Shown: one piece after another, positions 5,187 to 12,465 of the stretch
Numbering within the stretch: the first letter of the stretch is position 1
Layout of the letters: each line of letters opens with the position of its first letter
NCBI GenBank assembly: GCA_949948825.1
Contig: CATLIJ010000029.1
Location: 1 to 15,964 of the forward strand
Source of the DNA: an uncultured Clostridiaceae bacterium
Lineage (GTDB): Bacteria > Bacillota > Clostridia > Lachnospirales > Lachnospiraceae
Direction: 5' to 3'
DNA length: 15,964 bases
The notes under the pieces: model-generated
Databases searched by the model: none
What the model saw: only the letters and a program-made list of their open reading frames with translations
Told to the model about the DNA's origin: nothing
Position numbers and translations under genes: made by a program

Positions 5187-6179
5187 TTGGAGAAAATCAT
5201 ACGGTCAAAATTTCTATGGGTGACGCCATCCAAAAAAGATGGAACCTTTCTGATTCTTCATGAAAGAAACCATACTGTTATTGAAGCTACATCAGAGGTA
5301 ATTCATATCATTGACCAATGCATCACTCCCCAGGCTCCAAATTCAGAAGACCCGGAGGAACAAAAGCTTTATCGTTTGCTAACCAGGATTCACTTTCTTC
5401 ATAATCAAGCCTATGGGGAAAGTGAATCCTATGACATTCTGAATCACTGGCTGCACCGATTTGAAAAGAAAACAAAATCCTTTTCATATCAGAATCTCAC
5501 AGCCATCTATGCCGCCAGAACACAGGAGCCGGTTCAGGAAATTTTAATTGAGATTTTAAAAATCGCACAGGAGCTTCATACAGAGCTGCTGGCTTTTCGG
5601 CAGCCATTGTATATTCTTTTTCTCACGCCAAAGGAATATGAAAGCCTTCAAAAAGATTTTCATGTTCCGCCGGATATCAGCGCTTTTGTTGACAGCCGGA
5701 CACTGTTAATTATGGATTATGAATCCTATTTTCAATCAGATAATACAAAGTCCTTTTATCCCACCATCCGGCACGAGCTGATTCACATATTGTTTGGACA
5801 ATATGCCTACTACCTTCCGTTTTGGATGGAAGAAGGCATGTGTGAATATTATTCCAAAAAATACCGGATGGACTATTTGAATTATGGACTAAAGGAGGAA
5901 GCATTCATTTCGTTTCCAGAGATTCATTCTGAGAAAATCAATTATATCTCTCAGCTGAGCATGTTTGACAAAATACAGCATGTATTTTACATGCAGGCAG
6001 CCAGCTTTATGAATTTTCTATTTCAGACACTGACATCCAGGCGTATTTGGAGCCTTCTGAAACGATCCAGTATCCGCAGGGATTTTTTTGATGTGCTGGA
6101 AACGGAATCTAAGATTACTTTAACAGATCTGCAAGCCCAATGGGAATCGTCAATCCGGCAATATTCCCAAAATACTTAA
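5187..6179 (+). CDS. HExxH gluzincin-type metallopeptidase of the RiPP operon, probable leader peptidase
   Basis: A 330-residue protein without signal peptide or clear membrane helix. Residues 196-200 are HELIH, followed by LPFWMEEGMCEYY at about 210-222. HExxH plus W-x-E-E-G-x-x-E-Y is the zinc site of Peptidase_MA-like gluzincins, with H196 and H200 as ligands, E197 catalytic and E216 the likely third ligand. The N-terminal part (about 10-45, DGTFLILHE...EVIHIID) resembles the PqqD-like start of the following radical SAM protein and may bind the leader peptide. I prefer the TTG at 5187, since GTGAGGTG just before it is a ribosome site. A GTG at 5175 in the same frame lacks one. It sits between precursor and maturase in a cluster whose exporter lacks a C39 peptidase, so leader cleavage is the likely role; this is inference. 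Confidence 0.8.
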   Translation: MEKIIRSKFLWVTPSKKDGTFLILHERNHTVIEATSEVIHIIDQCITPQAPNSEDPEEQKLYRLLTRIHFLHNQAYGESESYDILNHWLHRFEKKTKSFSYQNLTAIYAARTQEPVQEILIEILKIAQELHTELLAFRQPLYILFLTPKEYESLQKDFHVPPDISAFVDSRTLLIMDYESYFQSDNTKSFYPTIRHELIHILFGQYAYYLPFWMEEGMCEYYSKKYRMDYLNYGLKEEAFISFPEIHSEKINYISQLSMFDKIQHVFYMQAASFMNFLFQTLTSRRIWSLLKRSSIRRDFFDVLETESKITLTDLQAQWESSIRQYSQNT

Positions 6180-6194
6180 GAAAGGCAAATCATT

Positions 6195-7652
6195 ATGGCA
6201 TATTATCTCTCAAATCATTTACAGGAAATCTCAACGGATCATGGAACTCTCCTTTACCATTCAAAAAACGGAAATAATCTGGTTCTCCATGAAGGAGCCG
6301 TTGAAATATACCAAATGTTAAAAGCAGGGGATTCTCTCGAAAAGATCCGCCAGGAGGTGGAAGGAGACCAGCTGCAGGAATTTCTGGACAATTTAATCCA
6401 AAAGCATTTTCTTATAGACGGAGAGGAGCCTGCCCCATCCAATCGGATTCCAGATGAAACATATATCAAAGAAGGAAAAATGCTGGAACATCTGCGTCTT
6501 AATGTGACCGAAGCCTGTAATCTCCGGTGTTCCTATTGCTATGAACGAGTATCTGATGTGTGGAATCAAAAGCGGAAGATGACCTGGGATGTGGCAAAAA
6601 AAACCATAGATTCCTTTTTATCTGTCATTCAAAAAAATGAAAAAAAGAAAATCTCAGTGCGCTTTTTTGGCGGAGAACCTTTCTTAAATTGGGATCTGGT
6701 AGAAAAAAGCATGGATTACATAGAAAGCAAACGGTCCAAAGATCTTCAAATTAATTATATTATAAACACCAACGGAACACTGATGGATGATTCGCGGGCA
6801 AGGTTTCTGGCAGAACATCAGGTCTCTGTCAGCTTGAGTGTGGACGGAGTAAAAGAGATCCATGACCGTTTCCGCGTTTACCCCAATGGCTCCGGTTCCT
6901 TTGATGTGGTGGATCAAAACATGAACCACTTGATACAGCATAAATGCAAATTCAATTTATCTGTGGTTTGTACAGAAGAAACATTGACCAGATTAACAGA
7001 CTTTATTGATTATATTTCCAAAAAACAGGAAGAATTGGATTACTCTATTCCAATCTGTTTTAATTTTGTACAAATTACAGAAGAGGAAAGCCGGTTATCC
7101 CCGGAAGAAAAGATTGATTATCTGATCAAAGCCCTAAAATATGCGGACGAAAAAAAGGTACAGAGCTTTGGAGGATTGACTCATTTTGTCTTTGAAAAGC
7201 TGCTTCGCAATTCCATTGGCAATTATTGCGGAGGAAGCGGAAGCGAATTTTCCGTTGCTCCGTCCGGAGACATTTTTCCATGTTCCGGATTAGACATCAA
7301 GCTTGGAAATGTGGAAAGCTTTGAACAGATTTTCCAGTCAGAAACCTATAAAAATCTATGTCAGAGAAAATCCGGTAATATTTTACAATGCAGAGACTGT
7401 GAAATTGAGTGCTTCTGCTCCGGCGGGTGTATTGCAGATGTGGTGAGCAAAGCTGACCAGGCCCGCGGGTATTTTGGCGGATATGCAAATACTCCCTCCA
7501 CCCAGCAGGAAAAAATGTGTTCCGCTTGTTCCCACTTGTCCGAACAAGAAGCAGAGACTCTGACAGCATCAAAAAAAGAGAATGGTCTCTACTCTTACTG
7601 TGAAATGCAGAAAAAGCTCTTCCGCAGACTGGCGGAATATTACCTTTTGTGA
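6195..7652 (+). CDS. Radical SAM/SPASM peptide maturase
   Basis: A 485-residue enzyme expected to modify the Cys/Asn-rich precursor, using S-adenosylmethionine and iron-sulfur clusters in the cytoplasm. Residues 1-80 look like a PqqD-type RiPP recognition element. CNLRCSYC at 108-115 is the CX3CX2C site of the radical SAM cluster, in the context LRLNVTEACNLRCSYCYE, followed by FFGGEPFLNW and NTNGTL. The C-terminal SPASM domain has C345-x12-G-x4-C363, then C399-x2-C402-x5-C408-x3-C412 and later Cys (442, 445, 469), enough for two auxiliary [4Fe-4S] clusters. This matches maturases making thioether or C-C links in sacti- and ranthipeptides. It resembles clostridial Cys-rich-peptide maturases (CcpM-like), from memory only. 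It starts 15 bases after the peptidase gene; AAAGG precedes the ATG by 10 bases. Confidence 0.95.
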   Translation: MAYYLSNHLQEISTDHGTLLYHSKNGNNLVLHEGAVEIYQMLKAGDSLEKIRQEVEGDQLQEFLDNLIQKHFLIDGEEPAPSNRIPDETYIKEGKMLEHLRLNVTEACNLRCSYCYERVSDVWNQKRKMTWDVAKKTIDSFLSVIQKNEKKKISVRFFGGEPFLNWDLVEKSMDYIESKRSKDLQINYIINTNGTLMDDSRARFLAEHQVSVSLSVDGVKEIHDRFRVYPNGSGSFDVVDQNMNHLIQHKCKFNLSVVCTEETLTRLTDFIDYISKKQEELDYSIPICFNFVQITEEESRLSPEEKIDYLIKALKYADEKKVQSFGGLTHFVFEKLLRNSIGNYCGGSGSEFSVAPSGDIFPCSGLDIKLGNVESFEQIFQSETYKNLCQRKSGNILQCRDCEIECFCSGGCIADVVSKADQARGYFGGYANTPSTQQEKMCSACSHLSEQEAETLTASKKENGLYSYCEMQKKLFRRLAEYYLL

Positions 7653-7685
7653 GTCCGGAAAGGGAAGAAAAGGAATAGCAAAAGT

Positions 7686-9515
7686 ATGAAAAGCTTCATA
7701 AAAAAGATCACCGGACGTTTGACCCGCACAGCAAAAAATTATTGCTTTATTCTGCATAAAGTATGGATGGTTGCGCCCCAATACCTGGTCATGCTGATTG
7801 TCATTGCCCTGTTTGGAGCAGTGCTGCCTATTTTGCCGCTGTTCTTTATGGAAAAAGTATTAAACCTGTTGGTAAACAGCTCTGGTGAAATCAAAGACTA
7901 CTATTGGCTGGCAGTTCTTCTGGTCATGGGGGGATTGGTGAATTTCCTTGGAAATTTCACCAGCGGACTCCGTACCTACTTATCCAACTTTGCTGTTGGA
8001 ATTGTGGAAAAACATATTAATGTCCTGATTGTGGAAATTGCCTCTTCCACAGATTTACGTTATGTGGACAGCAAAAACTATTTTGTCACTTTAGACAATG
8101 TACGAAGGTCTCTTGGAAGAAGATGGGACAATCTTGTCTTAGCGCCAGTGAATTTACTGGCTCATATGATTACCCTGACTGGTCTGTTTCTGATTTTAAA
8201 AAATTATCATGTTTGGGTATGTTTGCTGGTTATCGCTGGAATCACCCCAAATGTATTGGTTCAAATCCGTACCCGGGGCATGATGAACGATTTTTATGAA
8301 CAGCAGCTGGAAGAAAACCGTAAAATCAATTATTTGGAAAATTTACTCACCAACCGGAAATATGCAGGAGAGCTGCGGCTGTTCCAAACCAGTCAGCCGT
8401 TTATTCACAGGTTTGAGAATCTGCTGGACTCCCGGCACAAAAAGATAAATCAGTTAAGGAAAAAGGAGTTAATCCATACAAGCCTTGCATCAGTTCTGTC
8501 TTTTGGAACCATTGCTGCCTGTCAGGTGATTATTGCCTATGATGTCTTTATGAAACGTCTGTTGTTAGGCCAATGGCAGCTTTACACCGGAACTATCAGC
8601 TCCATCAGCTTCAATCTGGGTGTGGTATTTCATATTATAGCAAACAGCTATGAGGAGGAGCTCTTTTCCAATGTACTCCATGATTTTACTGCCAAAACCG
8701 TCACTGTGGATGTCTCTAAAGGCGAGCCATACAGCCAGCGTGTTCCTAAGGTAATTGAGCTGGTAGATGTGGGATTCTGCTATCCGGACAGCGGCTCTTT
8801 TGTATTACGCCATATTAACCTGACCATAAAGCAAGGAGAAAAAATCGCTGTGGTAGGATTAAATGGTACTGGAAAATCCACATTAATCAAACTGATTCTC
8901 CATTTATACAAGCCTACGGAAGGAAAAATACTGTTTGACGGGGTAGATACCTCTGCCTATGCATTAAAAAATATTTATGAATTGTTTGGAATCGTGTTTC
9001 AGGATCATTCTCAATATGCCTTTACCTTAAAAGAAAATATTGCAATGAGTGATATGAAACATATACAGGATCAGGAGCGCCTTCGTATGGCAATGGAAAA
9101 ATCTGGCGTGGATCAGCTGGAACCCACTTTGCCTAAGGGTTGTGATACCTATCTGACAAAAGATTTTGATAAAAACGGAATCGGCGGTCTGTCCGGCGGC
9201 CAGTGGCAGAAGGTGGCCATTGCCAGAGGATTTTTTAATGATGCCCCGATTCTTATTTTTGACGAACCGGCCTCCAATCTGGACCCAATCGCAGAATATG
9301 AAATGTACCAGAAATTCATTGCCTTGTCAGAAGAAAAAACCACCATCCTAATCTCCCACCGCCTGTCCAGTGCAAAAATGTCAGATAAAATTATTTTATT
9401 GGACAAGGGAACTGTGGCAGAATGGGGAAGCCATGAGGAATTGATGAAATGCCAAAAACAGTATGCTCATTTGTTTGAACTGCAGGCAAAGCAATATGTT
9501 CAGGGTAACAGGTAA
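7686..9515 (+). CDS. ABC exporter, fused permease and ATPase, of the RiPP operon
   Basis: A 609-residue half-transporter working as a dimer in the cytoplasmic membrane. Residues about 25-330 hold the hydrophobic transmembrane domain (type I exporter fold). The rest is the ATPase, with Walker A GLNGTGKST (391-399), signature LSGGQ (502-506), Walker B ILIFDE ending at D526-E527, and the H-loop His558. There is no N-terminal C39 peptidase domain, which many bacteriocin exporters use to remove the leader, so cleavage must be done elsewhere, plausibly by the HExxH protein of this operon. It lies 33 bases after the maturase gene, same strand, and is the last gene before the terminator. Substrate assignment (the matured peptide) is inferred from context. 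It could also give self-protection. Confidence 0.95.
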   Translation: MKSFIKKITGRLTRTAKNYCFILHKVWMVAPQYLVMLIVIALFGAVLPILPLFFMEKVLNLLVNSSGEIKDYYWLAVLLVMGGLVNFLGNFTSGLRTYLSNFAVGIVEKHINVLIVEIASSTDLRYVDSKNYFVTLDNVRRSLGRRWDNLVLAPVNLLAHMITLTGLFLILKNYHVWVCLLVIAGITPNVLVQIRTRGMMNDFYEQQLEENRKINYLENLLTNRKYAGELRLFQTSQPFIHRFENLLDSRHKKINQLRKKELIHTSLASVLSFGTIAACQVIIAYDVFMKRLLLGQWQLYTGTISSISFNLGVVFHIIANSYEEELFSNVLHDFTAKTVTVDVSKGEPYSQRVPKVIELVDVGFCYPDSGSFVLRHINLTIKQGEKIAVVGLNGTGKSTLIKLILHLYKPTEGKILFDGVDTSAYALKNIYELFGIVFQDHSQYAFTLKENIAMSDMKHIQDQERLRMAMEKSGVDQLEPTLPKGCDTYLTKDFDKNGIGGLSGGQWQKVAIARGFFNDAPILIFDEPASNLDPIAEYEMYQKFIALSEEKTTILISHRLSSAKMSDKIILLDKGTVAEWGSHEELMKCQKQYAHLFELQAKQYVQGNR

Positions 9516-9554
9516 AAAACCGCCTGCTATTAACCATAGCAGGCGGTTTTTTAC
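9512..9554. terminator. Bidirectional terminator between the RiPP operon and fba
   Basis: A perfect 19-bp inverted repeat (9512-9530 with 9536-9554) with a 5-base loop. It has a GC-rich core flanked by A6 and T6, so either strand gives a hairpin with a U-tract. The stop codon of the ABC gene lies in the left arm, and fba converges from the right with its stop 7 bases away. One element ends both transcripts. Confidence 0.92.
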
Positions 9555-9560
9555 ATCAAA

Positions 9561-10424
9561 TCATGCCTTTCCAACAGAACCAAACAGCTCCATCTTCTCT
9601 TTCACAGTCTCCTTGATTGCTGCTGCACCGGGAGCCAGAAGCTTTCTTGGATCAAAGCCCTTGCCCTGCTGGTCCTTGCCAGCCTCAATGTACTCACGGG
9701 TAGCTGCTGCAAAGGACAGCTGGCACTCAGTATTTACATTAATCTTTGCCACGCCAAGGTCAATGGCTTTCTTAATCATATCAGCCGGAATACCAGTACC
9801 GCCATGAAGCACCAGAGGCATATCGCCGGTCTTCTCCTGAATGGCAGCCAGAGTGTCAAAACTAAGTCCCTGCCAGTTCTCCGGATATTTGCCATGAATA
9901 TTGCCAATGCCTGCTGCCAGGAAATCAATGCCCAAATCTGCAATCGCCTTACATTCATTGGGATCAGCACACTCACCTGCGCCTACCACGCCGTCTTCCT
10001 CGCCGCCGATGGAGCCAACCTCTGCCTCAATGGACAGACCCATGGCATGGGCAACCTTTACCAGCTCCCTGGTCTTCTCCACGTTCTCCTCAATGGGATA
10101 ATGAGAGCCATCAAACATAATGGAAGAAAAGCCTGCTTTAATGCACTTATAGCAGCCCTCATACGTGCCATGATCCAGATGCAGAGCTACCGGAACGGTA
10201 ATATTCATCTCCTCGATCATGGCCTTCACCATAGCTGTCACGGTCTTGAATCCGGTCATATACTTGCCAGCGCCCTCAGACACACCCAGAATTACCGGGG
10301 AATTCAGCTCCTGTGCTGTAGCCAGAATCGACTTGGTCCACTCCAGGTTATTGATGTTAAACTGTCCCACTGCATAGTGTCCCGCTTTCGCTTTCTTGAG
10401 CATTTCTGTTGCAGATACTAACAT
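9561..10424 (-). CDS. fba: Class II fructose-1,6-bisphosphate aldolase
   Basis: Glycolysis and gluconeogenesis: reversible cleavage of fructose 1,6-bisphosphate to glyceraldehyde 3-phosphate and dihydroxyacetone phosphate, Zn2+-dependent. It has 287 residues, normal for the class IIB bacterial type. Motifs are LHLDHG at 81-86 (D84 catalytic, H85 zinc ligand), the GSIGGEEDG loop at 137-145, GNIHGKYP with zinc ligand H177, and LHGGTGIP with H207. The ATG follows GGAGG at 8 bases. It has its own promoter, a structured leader of about 110 bases and a shared terminator, so it is probably monocistronic. Tagatose-bisphosphate or related aldolases share the fold, but the core-gene context favours Fba. 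Confidence 0.96.
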   Translation of the reverse strand: MLVSATEMLKKAKAGHYAVGQFNINNLEWTKSILATAQELNSPVILGVSEGAGKYMTGFKTVTAMVKAMIEEMNITVPVALHLDHGTYEGCYKCIKAGFSSIMFDGSHYPIEENVEKTRELVKVAHAMGLSIEAEVGSIGGEEDGVVGAGECADPNECKAIADLGIDFLAAGIGNIHGKYPENWQGLSFDTLAAIQEKTGDMPLVLHGGTGIPADMIKKAIDLGVAKINVNTECQLSFAAATREYIEAGKDQQGKGFDPRKLLAPGAAAIKETVKEKMELFGSVGKA

Positions 10425-10536
10425 TTCCTAATCCTCCATTTCATCCTTTATACTCCCATGTGTCCCCACTTATGGGAGGCACAAGCCCCGGGACAGATTG
10501 CCGGAATTAAGGCTGGTTGTCCCGCCTGTACCATTA
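10425..10536 (-). promoter_or_regulatory. Structured 5' leader of fba
   Basis: About 110 bases lie between the predicted start of transcription and the fba ATG. They contain CGGGACA/TGTCCCG (10489-10495 with 10518-10524) and CTCCCAT/ATGGGAG (10453-10459 with 10472-10478). No U-tract follows either stem, so this is not an obvious attenuator. Function unknown. Confidence 0.25.
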
Positions 10537-10542
10537 TGCACT

Positions 10543-10571
10543 ATTATACCCCATTTTCTCTGGTTTGTGTA
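10543..10571 (-). promoter_or_regulatory. Predicted promoter of fba
   Basis: On the minus strand a perfect TATAAT (10543-10548) follows a weak -35, TACACA (10566-10571), after 17 bases. It lies in the gap between the thrC stop and fba. Confidence 0.5.
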
Positions 10572-10613
10572 GTGTAACTTTTCACAATCTTTCCCATCTG
10601 TTTTCGTTGCTTG

Positions 10614-12104
10614 TCACAGTCCCAAAATCTCGGTCACCATATCCTCCATCTGGTTTCCGTCACACTCCCGCGTATGGCGGATCTGAGCATTGCGGATCTC
10701 CTCCACAGCACGGGGAATAGCCACGCCGGAGACCTGATTCATCTGGTCAATGGATGCAAATTCATCCCCTTCCTCCGCCTTCCCGGACACAGCTGCCATC
10801 ACACTGTGAGAAAACTTATACGGACTGGCTGTGGAGGCAATCACAACAGGCGTAAGATCTCCGCTCTCCTTCACATACTTCTGATAAACTGCAGAAGCCA
10901 CCCCTGTATGAGTGTCAATCAGATATCCGGTCTTCTCAAACAGCCGTCTGATCTCTGTCTGGTTTTCCTCCTCGGTGGCATATCCGCCCCAAAAGTCTGC
11001 CATTCTCCGGCGCATGTCCTCTGTCACAGTATATGCTCCGGCTTCTCCCAACTGCTCCATGCGCTTCTTATTCTCCTGGGCATCACATCCTGCGCTCAGA
11101 TAAATCAAACGCTCCAGGTTGCTGGAAATCAGAATATCCATAGAAGGAGAGCTGGTAAGAATAAACTCTCGCTTCTTATCATAAATCCCGGTCCGGAAGA
11201 AATCATACAGCACCTTATTGTCATTGGAGGCACAGATCAGGGTCTTGATGGGAAGCCCCATCTGTTTGGCAAAATAAGCAGCCAGAATATTTCCGAAATT
11301 GCCTGTGGGTACTGCCACATTGATCTCGTCTCCGCATTTTATTTTCTTACTCTGTACCATTTTTCCATAAGCATACACATAATAAGCCACCTGGGGCACC
11401 AGTCTTCCTATGTTAATGGAATTGGCAGAGGAAAGCTGAAATCCTTTTGCGGCAAGACGTTTTCCAAACTCCGAATCTCCGAAGATCTTCTTTACTCCTG
11501 TCTGTGCATCGTCAAAATTGCCATGAATGGCCACTACGGCCGTATTGTCCCCTTTTTGTGTCACCATCTGCAGCTCCTGGACTCTGCTTACGCCCCCCTT
11601 TGGATAAAATACAATAATCCGGGTTCCTGGCACATCTGCAAATCCAGCCATGGCTGCCTTCCCGGTATCCCCGGAGGTAGCGGTCAGAATTACAATCTCA
11701 TTCTCCACCTGATTCTTCTTTGCTGCAGTCGTCATCAGATAGGGTAAAATGGATAAAGCCATATCCTTAAAAGCAATGGTACTGCCATGAAACAGCTCCA
11801 GATAACAGGCTTTGTCCGCTTCCTTAAGAGGAGCAATGTCTGCTGTGTCAAATTTACTGTCATAAGCACGGTCAATACAATCCTTCAGCTCCTCCTCGGT
11901 GTAATCTGTCAGAAAAAGCCTCATCACTTCATAGGCAGTCTCCTGATAGGACATTCCAGCCAGGTGTTCGAGAGAAACCTCCAGCTCTGGTATTTCAGAC
12001 GGCATATAAAGGCCGCCGTCCTCTGCCAGTCCCTTTAATATAGCCATAGAAGCTGTAAGCTCCTTTTCTCCGCCTCTGGTACTTTGATATGATAGATTTG
12101 CCAT
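10614..12104 (-). CDS. thrC: Threonine synthase
   Basis: Last step of threonine synthesis: PLP-dependent conversion of O-phosphohomoserine to threonine and phosphate. The ATG at 12102-12104 gives 496 residues starting MANLSYQSTRGG, the conserved start of the family's N-terminal domain. A frame 17 codons longer exists but adds a Lys/Glu/Arg-rich, unconserved stretch. LFHGSTIAFKDMA at 104-116 carries the PLP Schiff-base Lys113, in the family's usual [S/T]xAFKD context. VPTGNFGN and SGDTGKAAMAG are the phosphate/PLP-binding loops. GAGAGGG lies about 12 bases before the ATG, a loose ribosome site. It has its own promoter and is separated from fba by 189 bases. No T-box leader is visible. Confidence 0.96.
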   Translation of the reverse strand: MANLSYQSTRGGEKELTASMAILKGLAEDGGLYMPSEIPELEVSLEHLAGMSYQETAYEVMRLFLTDYTEEELKDCIDRAYDSKFDTADIAPLKEADKACYLELFHGSTIAFKDMALSILPYLMTTAAKKNQVENEIVILTATSGDTGKAAMAGFADVPGTRIIVFYPKGGVSRVQELQMVTQKGDNTAVVAIHGNFDDAQTGVKKIFGDSEFGKRLAAKGFQLSSANSINIGRLVPQVAYYVYAYGKMVQSKKIKCGDEINVAVPTGNFGNILAAYFAKQMGLPIKTLICASNDNKVLYDFFRTGIYDKKREFILTSSPSMDILISSNLERLIYLSAGCDAQENKKRMEQLGEAGAYTVTEDMRRRMADFWGGYATEEENQTEIRRLFEKTGYLIDTHTGVASAVYQKYVKESGDLTPVVIASTASPYKFSHSVMAAVSGKAEEGDEFASIDQMNQVSGVAIPRAVEEIRNAQIRHTRECDGNQMEDMVTEILGL

Positions 12105-12209
12105 AATTCTCTGATCCCTCTCTTTTTTAATAACATCCCGTTGTTCTGATTTCATATATCTCTAAAATGCCATAGCATTACACCCTTGGCATGGATGTTT
12201 TCGTGGTAA

Positions 12210-12238
12210 ATTGTAACACACTTTAATCCTCCACGCAA
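12210..12238 (-). promoter_or_regulatory. Predicted promoter of thrC
   Basis: On the minus strand TTGCGT (12233-12238), a 17-base spacer and TACAAT (12210-12215). The leader to the thrC ATG is about 100 bases and includes a 6-bp ATGCCA/TGGCAT hairpin but no T-box or riboswitch signature that I can see. Confidence 0.55.
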
Positions 12239-12283
12239 GTACACAACCATGGAGAACTATGGAGAAATCTGTCGAATTTTACG

Positions 12284-12323
12284 GTTCACGGGGAGATCAT
12301 CTTCTTGCCCGTCTTCCACGGAC
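12284..12323 (+). repeat. Intergenic repeat, copy A
   Basis: This 40-base stretch matches 15426-15464 with a 2-base-long change in the G-run and few substitutions; the shared core is CATCTTCTTGCCCGTCTTC. In this copy the arm CTTCTTGCCCGTCTTC (12301-12316) has an imperfect inverted partner 50 bases away (12367-12382, 13 of 16 positions pair). It lies between the thrC promoter and the terminator of the phosphohexomutase gene. Confidence 0.6.
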
Positions 12324-12373
12324 CGAAACCATCCAATGCCCGCCTGATGCGGAAAAACAGATAAAAGAAGACC

Positions 12374-12421
12374 CGCAAGAAAAGAATAAGGAAACGCGTC
12401 TGAACACGTTCCCTTATTCTT
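12374..12421 (-). terminator. Terminator of the phosphohexomutase gene
   Basis: AAGAATAAGG (12382-12391) pairs with CCTTATTCTT (12412-12421). The stem continues after one mismatch with AACG/CGTT. On the minus strand it is followed by TTCTTGC, so the T-rich run spans the stem end. It lies 45 bases after the mutase stop. Confidence 0.7.
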
Positions 12422-12465
12422 CTCCTGCAATCCCATATACATCTCTTACTTATTTGTTTTACTTT

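Noticed and set aside
4830..9515. Lanthipeptide or lasso peptide cluster
   Set aside because: No LanB/C/M, no asparagine-synthetase-like cyclase and no transglutaminase-like peptidase; the precursor core has very few Thr/Ser suited to lanthionine rings compared with Cys.
10611..11747. Plus-strand 378-codon open frame opposite thrC
   Set aside because: Shadow of a confidently identified gene; its sequence is rich in Ser, His and Leu without family motifs and it has no promoter or ribosome site of its own.
12105..12235. T-box or threonine attenuator upstream of thrC
   Set aside because: The leader is only about 100 bases, with no T-box sequence, no run of Thr codons and no terminator hairpin before the start.
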